Source: JAVZJR01 sp037447235
GTDB taxonomy: Archaea > Micrarchaeota > Micrarchaeia > Anstonellales > Bilamarchaeaceae
Direction of reading: 5' to 3'
Assembly: GCA_037447235.1 (NCBI GenBank)
Contig: JBBIHC010000002.1
Coordinates: forward strand, 1-64,000
DNA: 64,000 bases
Made by a program: the position numbers and the translations under genes. The notes beneath the pieces are model-generated. The model worked only from the letters and a program-made list of their open reading frames with translations. It searched no databases and had not been told where the DNA came from. Each line of letters opens with the position of its first letter. Positions within the stretch are counted from its first letter, which is position 1. Below are positions 6,071 to 14,061 of the stretch, one piece after another.

Positions 6071-8329
6071 ATGAAAATTGTGAAAACCGGAATTTTTTTA
6101 TTCCTGATTTTTGCGTTTGTGCAGACTGGATCCGCCATCATTTATTTCGGGCCCGGGACCGCATTGGACTGCAAGGCAGGCCCCATCGTAATCAACGCGC
6201 CGGAGTACTATCAGTGGGATCCGGCCGCGGCGGGCACGATGGTTGGCGGCGGCCTGGCAAGCCCCTGCATCACGGTTGACGCCAACGATGTATTTATCAA
6301 CTGCACAACCGCCGTCGGGCGCGGCAACATAGACGGCCAGGAGGCAAATGTTGCCGGCATATACATCGCGCCCGGAAGGCACAACATAACGATATACAAC
6401 TGCAGAATTCTTGATTTTTTCGGAAGCAACATTTACATAAACGGAACCGGGAAGCTTGCTTACAACATAACAATAAATAAAACCGAACTAACTTACGACC
6501 ATCCCATGGGCAAGCCTGCAGATGATATCGCGTGCGTTGGTTCAAGCGACATAACGCTGGACGGCGTTAATGCGATAACAAAGGCAGCCCACACGGCCAG
6601 CCAGTCTGGTTTTGGGGACGGTGCTGGCGGCCCGGCGATATGCGATGCGGTGACCGTGATAAATTCCAATCTCAAAGAAAACAATGATTTCGGCATTTAT
6701 TTACAAGGGGACAAACACCATTTCCTTAATAACAACATATCCCTGAATGGCGTGGATGGCGCCAGAATGCTGATGAGCTCAACTTTTTTTGCATACGGCA
6801 ACAATTTTTCGGATAATGCCGCCGCCGGCCTGTACCTGGAGGATGTACGGGATTCGACCGTTGAATCCAATCATATCCGAAACAACAGCAAATACGGCAT
6901 TGTAATAATTCCGAATGTTCTTCCGTCCAACGAAAGAGTGGACATACTGTCAAATGACTTTTACTCCAATGATTATGGGCTTGTCGTTTTTAGCCTGATA
7001 AATTCGAAGATAGAAGGCAACGACATATACGCGAGCAAGCGGGACGGGGTGCAGCTTGCCGATTTCTATGACAGCAACTTCACGGGCAATTTAATTGACG
7101 GCAACGGGGAGTCGGGAATCCGCGGGCTGGCCGGCTATCTCATCGACAATATTACATTTTCAAATAATACTATCAGCAATAACACTGAAAATGGCATTAT
7201 TATCGAGAGCGGCACAAAACGCTTGATATTCAATGGAGAGCGCTTTGTGGACAACTCCGGCTATGGAATGCGGGTGGACGGGACATCCGGCATTGTTTTG
7301 AACAAAACAAGGATCTATGGTAAAATAAGCAAGTACTTTTACGTGGAGGGCAATTCTGTATTTGATACCCACGACCTCTGGCTTGGCTATAACGATACCG
7401 TGGGCATATTATGGCCCTCGATGAAATTTGATTCTGTTGAAACTGATGTCACTGACAGCAATCTGCTTATTGGTGAAGACTTTGTTTCGCTTGATGCATC
7501 CGACCCCCTTGCGGCTGAGCTCAACGAAACTGCAAGAATAACAATCGCAGTGCCGGGATGCGCCGCGCTTAAATTTTACCGGCTTGACGGCTTCCCTGCG
7601 AGCAAAGACGAGATAATAACAAACGGTACGTTATTTGTGCCCACAATGCGGGAATGCACGAGAAACCTTGCAACATTCAGCGTCGCCGGCTTCTCCGGTT
7701 ATACTGCAAACGGAACCACTGCGGTTCCGCCGTCACCGGGAGGGGGCGGAGAAAGAAAACCGCTTAGTCCTTCCGCTGAAACAATCTGTCCAGGCAATAC
7801 CCTCGAGCTTACGGTGACAAGCAAAGACCATCCGGTGAGCGATGTGATGGTCCGGTTTATACAATATGAGCCGTATGTGGAACTCCTTTCCGTAAAATAC
7901 ACTGATGAGGAAGGAAAGGCCACATTCACGCCGCCACGGGCAGCAGTTTACCATATAGAGCTAAAAAAAGACGGGTACTACTACGATAATCCTTATGTTC
8001 TGCAATACGAAATGTGCGAAGAAGAGGTTTTGGAAACAAGGCCGGGGGAACAGCAGCAGCCTTCAGCAGAACAGCCGCCGGCAGAAGCCGCGGAAGAGAA
8101 ACCAGTTGAGCCTGAAGTGCAACCGCCAGCGCTGCCAGAAGAGCATGAAGAAAAGCCCGCCGAGCAGCCGCAGCCCCAGCCTGCTCCCTCTGCTGATGAG
8201 GGGGTCCCTGCTGCTGAAGAAACCAAGGGGGACTTATGCCCTTTGCCAACGCTCCTCTTGGCAACAGCAGCGGCTGCCGCACTCCTTTCAGCGATCTACT
8301 ATTGGTTTGTCATGAGGCGCAGGAAGTAG
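6071..8329 (+). CDS. Secreted, membrane-anchored parallel beta-helix protein
   Basis: 752 residues. A signal peptide (about residues 1-22) is followed by a long right-handed beta-helix region (about 40-480) of NosD/pectate-lyase type, with asparagine ladders such as NNDFGIYL, NNSKYGIVI and NNTENGIII. After a linker comes a carboxypeptidase-regulatory-like or Ig-like domain (about 570-645), then a proline/glutamate-rich stalk (about 650-715). A final membrane helix ends in MRRRK. The protein is thus displayed outside the cell on a stalk. The fold suggests carbohydrate binding or modification, or a surface scaffold, but no catalytic triad is evident. A TATAAATA box at 6044-6051 places the mRNA start close to the ATG. 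Confidence 0.85.
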   Translation: MKIVKTGIFLFLIFAFVQTGSAIIYFGPGTALDCKAGPIVINAPEYYQWDPAAAGTMVGGGLASPCITVDANDVFINCTTAVGRGNIDGQEANVAGIYIAPGRHNITIYNCRILDFFGSNIYINGTGKLAYNITINKTELTYDHPMGKPADDIACVGSSDITLDGVNAITKAAHTASQSGFGDGAGGPAICDAVTVINSNLKENNDFGIYLQGDKHHFLNNNISLNGVDGARMLMSSTFFAYGNNFSDNAAAGLYLEDVRDSTVESNHIRNNSKYGIVIIPNVLPSNERVDILSNDFYSNDYGLVVFSLINSKIEGNDIYASKRDGVQLADFYDSNFTGNLIDGNGESGIRGLAGYLIDNITFSNNTISNNTENGIIIESGTKRLIFNGERFVDNSGYGMRVDGTSGIVLNKTRIYGKISKYFYVEGNSVFDTHDLWLGYNDTVGILWPSMKFDSVETDVTDSNLLIGEDFVSLDASDPLAAELNETARITIAVPGCAALKFYRLDGFPASKDEIITNGTLFVPTMRECTRNLATFSVAGFSGYTANGTTAVPPSPGGGGERKPLSPSAETICPGNTLELTVTSKDHPVSDVMVRFIQYEPYVELLSVKYTDEEGKATFTPPRAAVYHIELKKDGYYYDNPYVLQYEMCEEEVLETRPGEQQQPSAEQPPAEAAEEKPVEPEVQPPALPEEHEEKPAEQPQPQPAPSADEGVPAAEETKGDLCPLPTLLLATAAAAALLSAIYYWFVMRRRK

Positions 8330-8352
8330 GGTGCGGCAAGACCGCGCGCCGT

Positions 8353-8727
8353 CTACACGCGCTTCAACCCCTTTATCTTTTCGTAATCAGCGGCGCGCCG
8401 CGTGAAAAGAAAGGCGTCGTTGACTATGCAGACCGCGGCGTTCATCAAGGTTTCATGCGAAATCTCGTTGGCGTTCTCCGCCAGTTCATTCCTCAATTTT
8501 GACGACACTACCACGACTTTTCTGTCTATGGGCAGGATGGTGACGCTGTTCGCGAATGATATTATGACATCCTGCTTTTTTACAGTATAAAGCAAATAGG
8601 CGAGCGTAAGCGCGGAAATGCAAATTTCATCGTTGTTTATATAATAATTCAGCTTTTCCGCAACTGTTCTTTCCCCTTTGAGGAAGTCCAGCGCAGCAGA
8701 GTAATCCAGGCATATCTTTTCCACCAA
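8353..8727 (-). CDS. vapC: PIN-domain toxin, VapC type
   Basis: 124 residues, the size of VapC ribonucleases. The first catalytic aspartate is in CLDYSAALDFLKGE (D8) and a late TRRAADYEKIKGL matches the last PIN motif. The second acidic position, normally glutamate in a T-x-x-E-L helix, reads TLAYLLY (near residue 42). The third motif has SHETLMNAA, with glutamate where aspartate is usual. The active site is therefore altered and the nuclease could be weak or dead. Preceded by vapB with an 11-nt gap, so one operon. VapC family members cut tRNA or rRNA; the target here is unknown. Confidence 0.78.
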   Translation of the reverse strand: MVEKICLDYSAALDFLKGERTVAEKLNYYINNDEICISALTLAYLLYTVKKQDVIISFANSVTILPIDRKVVVVSSKLRNELAENANEISHETLMNAAVCIVNDAFLFTRRAADYEKIKGLKRV

Positions 8728-8738
8728 AACACCCCTGG

Positions 8739-8939
8739 CTATTCAAGTATTCTCATGGCCGCCTTTCTTTCCACATCCTTTTCCTTTATCGCTCCTGCAA
8801 AAACCTTCAGCTGCTTCTCGCTCTCCTGCTTTTCGCGGAGCAGGAAGCGGATGGCGCCGCTGAAGCTCGTGCCCTTTGCCTTTTTCAGCCTGTTCAGTTC
8901 AACATAAACATCATCCATTATCGTTATCACGCGCACCAT
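8739..8939 (-). CDS. vapB: VapB-type antitoxin
   Basis: 66 residues. The N-terminal RVITIMDDVYVELNRLK and SFSGAIRFLL form a ribbon-helix-helix-like DNA-binding unit (about 2-40), as in archaeal VapB antitoxins. The C-terminal charged tail is the expected toxin-binding arm. It lies directly upstream of the PIN gene, the usual order. It probably neutralises VapC and represses its own promoter, where an inverted repeat brackets the TATA region at 8946-8982. Confidence 0.8.
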   Translation of the reverse strand: MVRVITIMDDVYVELNRLKKAKGTSFSGAIRFLLREKQESEKQLKVFAGAIKEKDVERKAAMRILE

Positions 8940-8945
8940 AAAAAT

Positions 8946-8982
8946 CGATAAATGTATTTATTAAATATATTTAAATTTATCG
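8946..8982. promoter_or_regulatory. Probable vapBC promoter/operator
   Basis: Perfect inverted repeat CGATAAAT (8946-8953) and ATTTATCG (8975-8982), centred at 8964, about 25 nt upstream of the vapB ATG. The TATA-like AT-rich core lies between the arms, so a bound dimer would block transcription factor binding. This fits antitoxin autoregulation. Confidence 0.6.
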
Positions 8983-9052
8983 CCTGATTTTTTTAAATGT
9001 AATAAAAAATAGATTTTTATAGTTTTTTTTCTCAGACGGCAAAGCAAATGTT

Positions 9053-9060
9053 TTTAAATA
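9053..9060 (+). promoter_or_regulatory. ftsZ TATA box
   Basis: A perfect archaeal box TTTAAATA. It predicts a transcription start near 9082-9085, exactly at the base of the leader hairpin. Confidence 0.75.
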
Positions 9061-9081
9061 ATGGTTGGGCCGTTTTTCCTA

Positions 9082-9098
9082 CCCGGCGAAACGCCGGG
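9082..9098 (+). promoter_or_regulatory. Hairpin in the ftsZ leader
   Basis: Seven-base-pair perfect stem CCCGGCG/CGCCGGG with an AAA loop. It lies between the predicted transcription start and the Shine-Dalgarno GGTGA at 9111-9115. It would cap the 5' end of the mRNA and could affect stability or translation. Confidence 0.6.
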
Positions 9099-9120
9099 AA
9101 AATGCGACCAGGTGAAAAAT

Positions 9121-10200
9121 ATGGAAGATTTGGTAAAGTCCGTTATGGGAGAGTCCACCTCCCAGGTTAAGGAAGAAAGCGAAGCCATGAGTTCGGAAAC
9201 GATAAAAATCGTTACCGTGGGTATCGGCGGCGCCGGCAACAACACGATAAACCGGCTGATAAAGGCAGGCGTCAAGGGCACTGAGCTTGTTGCTGTCAAC
9301 ACCGACAAGCAGCATTTGGGCATAATACACGAAAGGGCAAAGAAGATTCTGATAGGCAAGAGCGTCACGAAAGGGCTTGGCGCCGGCGGCTATCCAGAGA
9401 TAGGCGCAAAGTCTGCAGAGGTTGACAGGCCGCTCATAGAGAAAGAGCTTGAAAACGCCCATCTTGTTTTCATATGCGCAGGCATGGGCGGCGGGACAGG
9501 CGGCGGCGCTGCGCCGATTGTAGCGCAAATCGCAAAGGAGCAGGGCGCGATAGTAGTCGCCATGGTAACCTACCCGTTTGCGCTTGAGCGCGCGAGAAAG
9601 AAGAAAGCAGACGAAGGCATAAAATTGCTCAAAAAGAGCTGCGACTCGGTCATCATACTGGACAACAACAGGCTGGTTCAGTTGGTCCCGAACCTGCCGA
9701 TGACAGAGGCTTTTGCAGTTGCAGATGAAATTTTGGCAAGAGCAATCAGCGGGCTTGTCTGGACGATCACCCAGCCGTCTTTGATAAACATCGACTTTGC
9801 CGACGTCCGCGCAATCATGGAAGGCGGCGGAGTCGGTTTCATAGCTGTGGGCGAGGGAAAAGGAAACGACAAGGTAAGGGCGGCATCCGAAGGCGTGATA
9901 AAGAACAGGCTTCTTGATGTTGACTTTGAAGGCGCAAAGGGTGCATTGATACACATAAGCGGAGGAAGCGACCTTACGCTCGGCGACGCGATAAAAGCAG
10001 GCGAGCTGATTACCGAGACGATGGATGCTGAGGCGAATGTTAAGTGGGGCGCAAGGATAATGCAGAACTACGAGGGCAAGCTTGAGATAGTTGCCATAGT
10101 TACCGGCGTCAAGGGAGCATCGGTTGGCGGCTCTGCTTACTCAACAGAAGAGGAAACAGCCACGCCGTTGTACGGCGAGGAGCTTGAGGTCCTCGGCTAA
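9121..10200 (+). CDS. ftsZ: Cell-division GTPase FtsZ
   Basis: Tubulin-like GTPase forming the division ring. 359 residues from the ATG at 9121, which has GGTGA 6 nt upstream; the frame continues upstream to 9061 but would read through the leader hairpin. The glycine motif IGGAGNN opens the GTPase domain (about 35-41). The tubulin signature GMGGGTGGGAAP is at about 121-132, followed by the T7-type NIDFADVRAIM. The C-terminal domain is complete but the tail is short and ends in EELEVLG, without a bacterial FtsA/ZipA-type peptide. Single gene with its own promoter and T-rich terminator. Two coiled-coil/membrane genes follow. Confidence 0.97.
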   Translation: MEDLVKSVMGESTSQVKEESEAMSSETIKIVTVGIGGAGNNTINRLIKAGVKGTELVAVNTDKQHLGIIHERAKKILIGKSVTKGLGAGGYPEIGAKSAEVDRPLIEKELENAHLVFICAGMGGGTGGGAAPIVAQIAKEQGAIVVAMVTYPFALERARKKKADEGIKLLKKSCDSVIILDNNRLVQLVPNLPMTEAFAVADEILARAISGLVWTITQPSLINIDFADVRAIMEGGGVGFIAVGEGKGNDKVRAASEGVIKNRLLDVDFEGAKGALIHISGGSDLTLGDAIKAGELITETMDAEANVKWGARIMQNYEGKLEIVAIVTGVKGASVGGSAYSTEEETATPLYGEELEVLG

Positions 10201-10243
10201 ATTTTTTATTTTTTTTACTTTTTTATTTTTTTTTGCTTTTGAC
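10201..10243 (+). terminator. T-rich terminator after ftsZ
   Basis: Several runs of 6-9 T directly after the ftsZ stop, typical of archaeal intrinsic termination. No hairpin is needed or seen. Confidence 0.65.
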
Positions 10244-10361
10244 GAATTCTCTTCCAGCCGCGGCACCATTCACCTGTGTTCTACCACACTTAACCAAGTG
10301 GAAACATTTATAAACATTTCTCACAATAATATAACATAAAACACTATATATTGGTGGAAAT

Positions 10362-11222
10362 ATGGCAGGAAAATTTAAGCATTCAGGCGGAAATCAGCAG
10401 GCTGGGGGTAAAGATGCTAGACACGATGAAAAGATGAGGCAATTGAAGGTTTCGGATCCTCTGATAGAACAGACAAGGCAGCCAGCGGGCGGCAGATTCC
10501 AGGACGGCAGAACAGTGCCAGTGGATTATCCGCAAAAAATGCTTGAATGGTCAAAAACAGTCGAGCCTAGCCCAGAGGCTGCGGAAGCTTCTTCAAAACC
10601 GCTTCCCCCGCCGCCGGCCAGAGTACAGGCTCCGGAAATACAGAAGGTGCCGCAAAAAGAAACGGCAATGGCCACGGTAAATCCGCAGGCTTTGCAAACA
10701 GCCCTTGATGGGCTCACCAAAGCTATAAATGACCTGGGCAGAAGGGTTGGCGTGGTGGAGCAGTATCACAAGACGACCCTTCGCGAATGGATGACTGCCA
10801 AGGACGCCAAGCTTCAGCAGACAGAAGCCGGGTTGGGTTCATTGAGGCAGGAGCTGGAAGGGCTGAAGCAAGATGCGGTGAATCAGGAAAAGCTGGATTC
10901 CACCATTGAGACAGTAGTTGATGGCGTTAGCGGTCTGGTTACCGAAGAGGTAAATAAAGCGACTGACAGGTTTGACGCGGATGCAAAGAAACTCGCGGAT
11001 GAACTTGACAGGCTTAAGATGTCTGTCAGGGAAATTTCCAGCAAGCATAACGAGCTTGTTGATAGTTGGGCTGAGTTGTCGCAGCTTCGCGAAAACTTTT
11101 CCGAGTTTGAGGGAGCGCTGAGCAACCTGCTCACCAACTTTGAGTCGTTCCTGGCAAGCATTGCTTACGCCAGCAATGACATAATTAAGAAAATAAGGAA
11201 TAATGGTGGTAGCAATGAGTAA
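10362..11222 (+). CDS. Coiled-coil protein with disordered N-terminus
   Basis: 286 residues. Residues 1-110 are low complexity and rich in Gln, Pro and Glu, probably disordered. Residues about 115-270 form a continuous helix-rich, heptad-like region with several coiled-coil stretches. No signal peptide or membrane segment, so cytoplasmic. The ATG at 10362 has GGTGG at 10352-10356 and a TTTATAAA box at 10307-10314. The stop overlaps the next start by 8 nt, so this gene and the membrane-anchored protein are translationally coupled and may interact. Position after ftsZ invites a link to division or cell shape, but I recognise no family. Confidence 0.8.
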   Translation: MAGKFKHSGGNQQAGGKDARHDEKMRQLKVSDPLIEQTRQPAGGRFQDGRTVPVDYPQKMLEWSKTVEPSPEAAEASSKPLPPPPARVQAPEIQKVPQKETAMATVNPQALQTALDGLTKAINDLGRRVGVVEQYHKTTLREWMTAKDAKLQQTEAGLGSLRQELEGLKQDAVNQEKLDSTIETVVDGVSGLVTEEVNKATDRFDADAKKLADELDRLKMSVREISSKHNELVDSWAELSQLRENFSEFEGALSNLLTNFESFLASIAYASNDIIKKIRNNGGSNE

Positions 11223-13245
11223 AAAACTCAATGCCAGGGAAGTTAAGGCAGTTCTCAAGGAGAGATTGAAACAGATGGAGCAGAAAAGCCAGCCGCTCGT
11301 GGAGCAGCCGACAGCTCTTCCGGCAACCAAAAAAAATGGTCTGCAGAATGTTGAGGAAGAGGACGACTTGTTAAGAAGCACGCGAGAATTGATGAAAGAA
11401 ATAGACGAGGTCCACTCGAGCGTGTTTAACGCGCCCCCGCCGAGCTTTAGCGACGGGCCGACCGACCCGAATATAAAACTGACCTCTAAAAAGCCAAAGA
11501 AAGAGGAACCATCGCCTCTCGAAGTTTTGGACAAGGAAATCAACTCGGCTATAAGCGGCCTGGACAAACAGCTGAACAAAGAGGAAACCGCTTCTGTAGA
11601 AGAAGCAGAAAGCAGCCAGCCTGAGCAGCAGAGTACGGCTGATGCTGGCGCGGTTGGGCAGTCGGTTCCTGAAAGCGCAGAGGCGCAGCATTCAGTCCTG
11701 CCGGTTTTGCCTATTGAACTGCCCGACGTGTCTGAAGCACCGGGCAAAGAAGCAGCCCCTGTTGAAGCAGCAGCCGAAGCGGCATGCTACGAAAGCCAGG
11801 GGGACCTGGTCCTGCCGGTTTGCGTTGTTGAGCAGGGCGAATCCCCCCAGCCAGAAGCAAAACCGAGTTTCAGCCAGGGCGGCACAACCATGAGCCATAA
11901 TGTTCAAGCGAACGGAGCAAAAGCGCCAAGCGAAAGCGCCCGGGCGGCTGAAAAACCCTTCGGCCAGACTGGCACAACAATAAGCAGCGTGCCTGAAGGC
12001 GAACGCAGCAGACGCTCGATTTTCGGCATAGGCGCCGAAGTTGAGAAGTTGCTTGAGAGGCGCGAGGCAGAACAGCTTGACTCTCTTGAGCAGATTCCTT
12101 CGTCCCGCTATGATGAGCAGACAACGCCCGGGGAACCGCAGATTAAAATTACCCCGCCGCAGTCAGAATCCGCTCAGTTCCAACAGCTCAAACCTAATAA
12201 AAAGCCAAAAAGATGGAAAAAGTGGCTGGCAGGAGCGTTGATAGCGGCAGGTCTACTCGCTTCCGGCATCGGCATTTATCTAAGTTCAAGAGACCGTAAA
12301 GACGCGCCACCAGCAGTAATTTCGGCGTGCGCCGAAAGCCCGACCTTAGGTGGTAAAGAGTGTCCGTTCATAAGCCAGGCTTCAATCTGTCTTAGTGATA
12401 CTTATATGATAAGCACAGAATTTTTTTGCGACCCAATAAAAGTTACTGTGGACGATGAGTTTTCAAACTGTGTGCCAGGGACGTGTACTGTTTCTTTCCC
12501 AAACTTCAAATGGGAAGCGATTAGCCTCAAAGAGCTTGATAAAAAGATTATTGATAACCTTAACTACCTTCTTGTTCAAAACGAGTACTTGTCCATTATA
12601 CCGCCGGAGTTGTTACTTAACTTGTCCATTATACCGCCGGAGTTGATACTTAAAATGCCGGAGTTGTTACTTAAAATGCCAAAGCTGTTTACTGAAGGGT
12701 TTTGCATATCCCTATCATTTGAAGAAGCGCAAAGATATCTGACATTGCCGTTAGATGAGCCAAAAAAAGGGATAAGACCGATGTACCTTCTACCCAGAAC
12801 CAAAGTCATAATAAACACGTCCTCGCTATTGTTTACTGTCAATCTAAACGGAACAAGAGGTGATGCCTCATTCGCGAACGTTATGAAAGAAAAGCATTCT
12901 GGCGAGAGCATCATAGGCTTAAAAAACATCTCTGAAATAGAGCATATTTGCAACAAAACTGCCAATCCTGTTAGCTGCCTTGGCGGAGCTTTGGCAAACC
13001 TGACCGGCCAGATAAAAAGCGCCATAAACAATGTTGGCAGGCTGGCTTACAAAGGGCTGCTCGGGAACGGCTCTTGCGACAAGAGAGACATTACCATCGT
13101 ATCGCCAGACGGGGGGCACGCAACGGTTATAGGTTACAACGAGACTGAGATGCCGGAAGCAAAAGAGAATGACTGCAAGCCTGCCCCGCCGAGGGGAGGC
13201 GGTTTTAACTTGCCTCTTGGAATGGGCGCGGCCACGGGCCAATAA
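11215..13245 (+). CDS. Bitopic membrane protein with disordered cytoplasmic half and cysteine-containing outer domain
   Basis: About 676 residues from the ATG at 11215, which has GGTGG seven nt upstream. Residues about 1-325 are acidic and low complexity (Gln, Glu, Ala, Pro) with short helices. A basic patch KPKRWKKW precedes one membrane helix (about 338-358). The remaining 315 residues lie outside and contain paired cysteines (CAES, GKEC, SICL, FFCD, NCVPGTC, EHIC, VSCL, GSCDK, NDCK), suggesting disulfides. An internal tandem repeat is at 12589-12681. The tail GGGFNLPLGMGAATGQ is glycine-rich. Co-expressed with the coiled-coil protein. No family recognised; it looks like a link between cytoplasm and cell surface. 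Confidence 0.78.
   Translation: MSKKLNAREVKAVLKERLKQMEQKSQPLVEQPTALPATKKNGLQNVEEEDDLLRSTRELMKEIDEVHSSVFNAPPPSFSDGPTDPNIKLTSKKPKKEEPSPLEVLDKEINSAISGLDKQLNKEETASVEEAESSQPEQQSTADAGAVGQSVPESAEAQHSVLPVLPIELPDVSEAPGKEAAPVEAAAEAACYESQGDLVLPVCVVEQGESPQPEAKPSFSQGGTTMSHNVQANGAKAPSESARAAEKPFGQTGTTISSVPEGERSRRSIFGIGAEVEKLLERREAEQLDSLEQIPSSRYDEQTTPGEPQIKITPPQSESAQFQQLKPNKKPKRWKKWLAGALIAAGLLASGIGIYLSSRDRKDAPPAVISACAESPTLGGKECPFISQASICLSDTYMISTEFFCDPIKVTVDDEFSNCVPGTCTVSFPNFKWEAISLKELDKKIIDNLNYLLVQNEYLSIIPPELLLNLSIIPPELILKMPELLLKMPKLFTEGFCISLSFEEAQRYLTLPLDEPKKGIRPMYLLPRTKVIINTSSLLFTVNLNGTRGDASFANVMKEKHSGESIIGLKNISEIEHICNKTANPVSCLGGALANLTGQIKSAINNVGRLAYKGLLGNGSCDKRDITIVSPDGGHATVIGYNETEMPEAKENDCKPAPPRGGGFNLPLGMGAATGQ
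12589..12681 (+). repeat. Nested in-frame tandem repeats
   Basis: Two 33-nt units (12589-12621, 12622-12654) encode LSIIPPELLLN and LSIIPPELILK. The end of the second unit starts a 21-nt period (MPELLLK units). Units differ by one or two bases, which suggests recent slippage duplication inside the outer domain of the membrane protein. Confidence 0.75.
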
Positions 13246-13272
13246 TCTTTTCTTTTTTTTGTGTTTTTTTGA
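13246..13272 (+). terminator. T-rich terminator
   Basis: Runs of T directly after the stop of the membrane-protein gene, ending the two-gene unit. The next gene has its own box. Confidence 0.55.
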
Positions 13273-13331
13273 GCAATCGGCAGCAGGCGGTTTAGCATAA
13301 TAATTTAAATTTACGATTCCTTATCTGCAGT

Positions 13332-14003
13332 ATGGCAAAGCCAAGAGCATTTTTCTTTGACATTGACAACACACTCTATCCGTCCCGCGAGTTTGCTGAG
13401 CTTGCGCGGAAAAATGCGATAAGCGCGATGATAAGGGCAGGCCTGCCCGCGAGCATAAAAGAAGTTGAAAGGGAGCTAAACAAGGTAATAATGGAAAAAG
13501 GCTCAAATTATCCCTATCATTTTGACAAGGTTCTGGATGCGTTCGGGGTAAAAAACAAGGCGAAATATGTCGCTGCTGCGGTTGCAGCCTATCATGACAC
13601 CAAGATAACGATATTGCCGTATCCTGAGGTGCCACGTGTTCTTCTTTGGCTCAGGGATAAGAGGATAAAACTTTATGTGGCATCAGAGGGCATTGAGGTA
13701 AAGCAGTGGGACAAACTTTTGCGGTTGCAGGTGGCGCAATATTTTGAAAATGTTTTCGTAGCAAATCCTAGCAAAGGCGGTAAAGATGCGGAATTTTACC
13801 GAAAAATTGCCAAAAAAATAAACGTTGCTCCGAGTGAATGCCTTATGGTTGGCGACAAGGAAGACAAGGACATCATCCCAGCCAAAAAAGCCAGTTACAG
13901 AACGATAAGGATTTTCAGAGGCCCTTATGCCGGCAAAGGAAGGAAAACCGCTGCTGATATTTCAAGCAGAGATCTGAACATCTTGTTTAAAATTATTGAT
14001 TAA
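13332..14003 (+). CDS. HAD-superfamily phosphatase
   Basis: 223 residues. Motif I DIDNTLY with the nucleophile aspartate is at about 10-16. A helical cap (about 20-90) follows, then motif II YVASEG (about 115), a lysine near 153 (GGKDAEFY) and motif IV MVGDKEDKDI (about 173-182). The layout matches the archaeal HAD family with a C1 cap (the TIGR02253-like group), which dephosphorylates small metabolites. Substrate is not predictable. A TTTAAA box at 13304-13309 is 25 nt from the ATG, so the mRNA is leaderless. Confidence 0.9.
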   Translation: MAKPRAFFFDIDNTLYPSREFAELARKNAISAMIRAGLPASIKEVERELNKVIMEKGSNYPYHFDKVLDAFGVKNKAKYVAAAVAAYHDTKITILPYPEVPRVLLWLRDKRIKLYVASEGIEVKQWDKLLRLQVAQYFENVFVANPSKGGKDAEFYRKIAKKINVAPSECLMVGDKEDKDIIPAKKASYRTIRIFRGPYAGKGRKTAADISSRDLNILFKIID

Positions 14004-14061
14004 GCCGCATTGTCGGCAGAGAAGTAAGGTTTTTTAAACAATTGTCAAATAAGATAAAGCC

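Noticed and set aside
8353..8939. CRISPR-associated or other defence function for the PIN/antitoxin pair
   Set aside because: No CRISPR repeats or cas genes are visible. The order and sizes match an ordinary VapBC module.
12589..12681. CRISPR-like array
   Set aside because: Repeats are contiguous, in frame and without unique spacers, so it is a coding tandem repeat.
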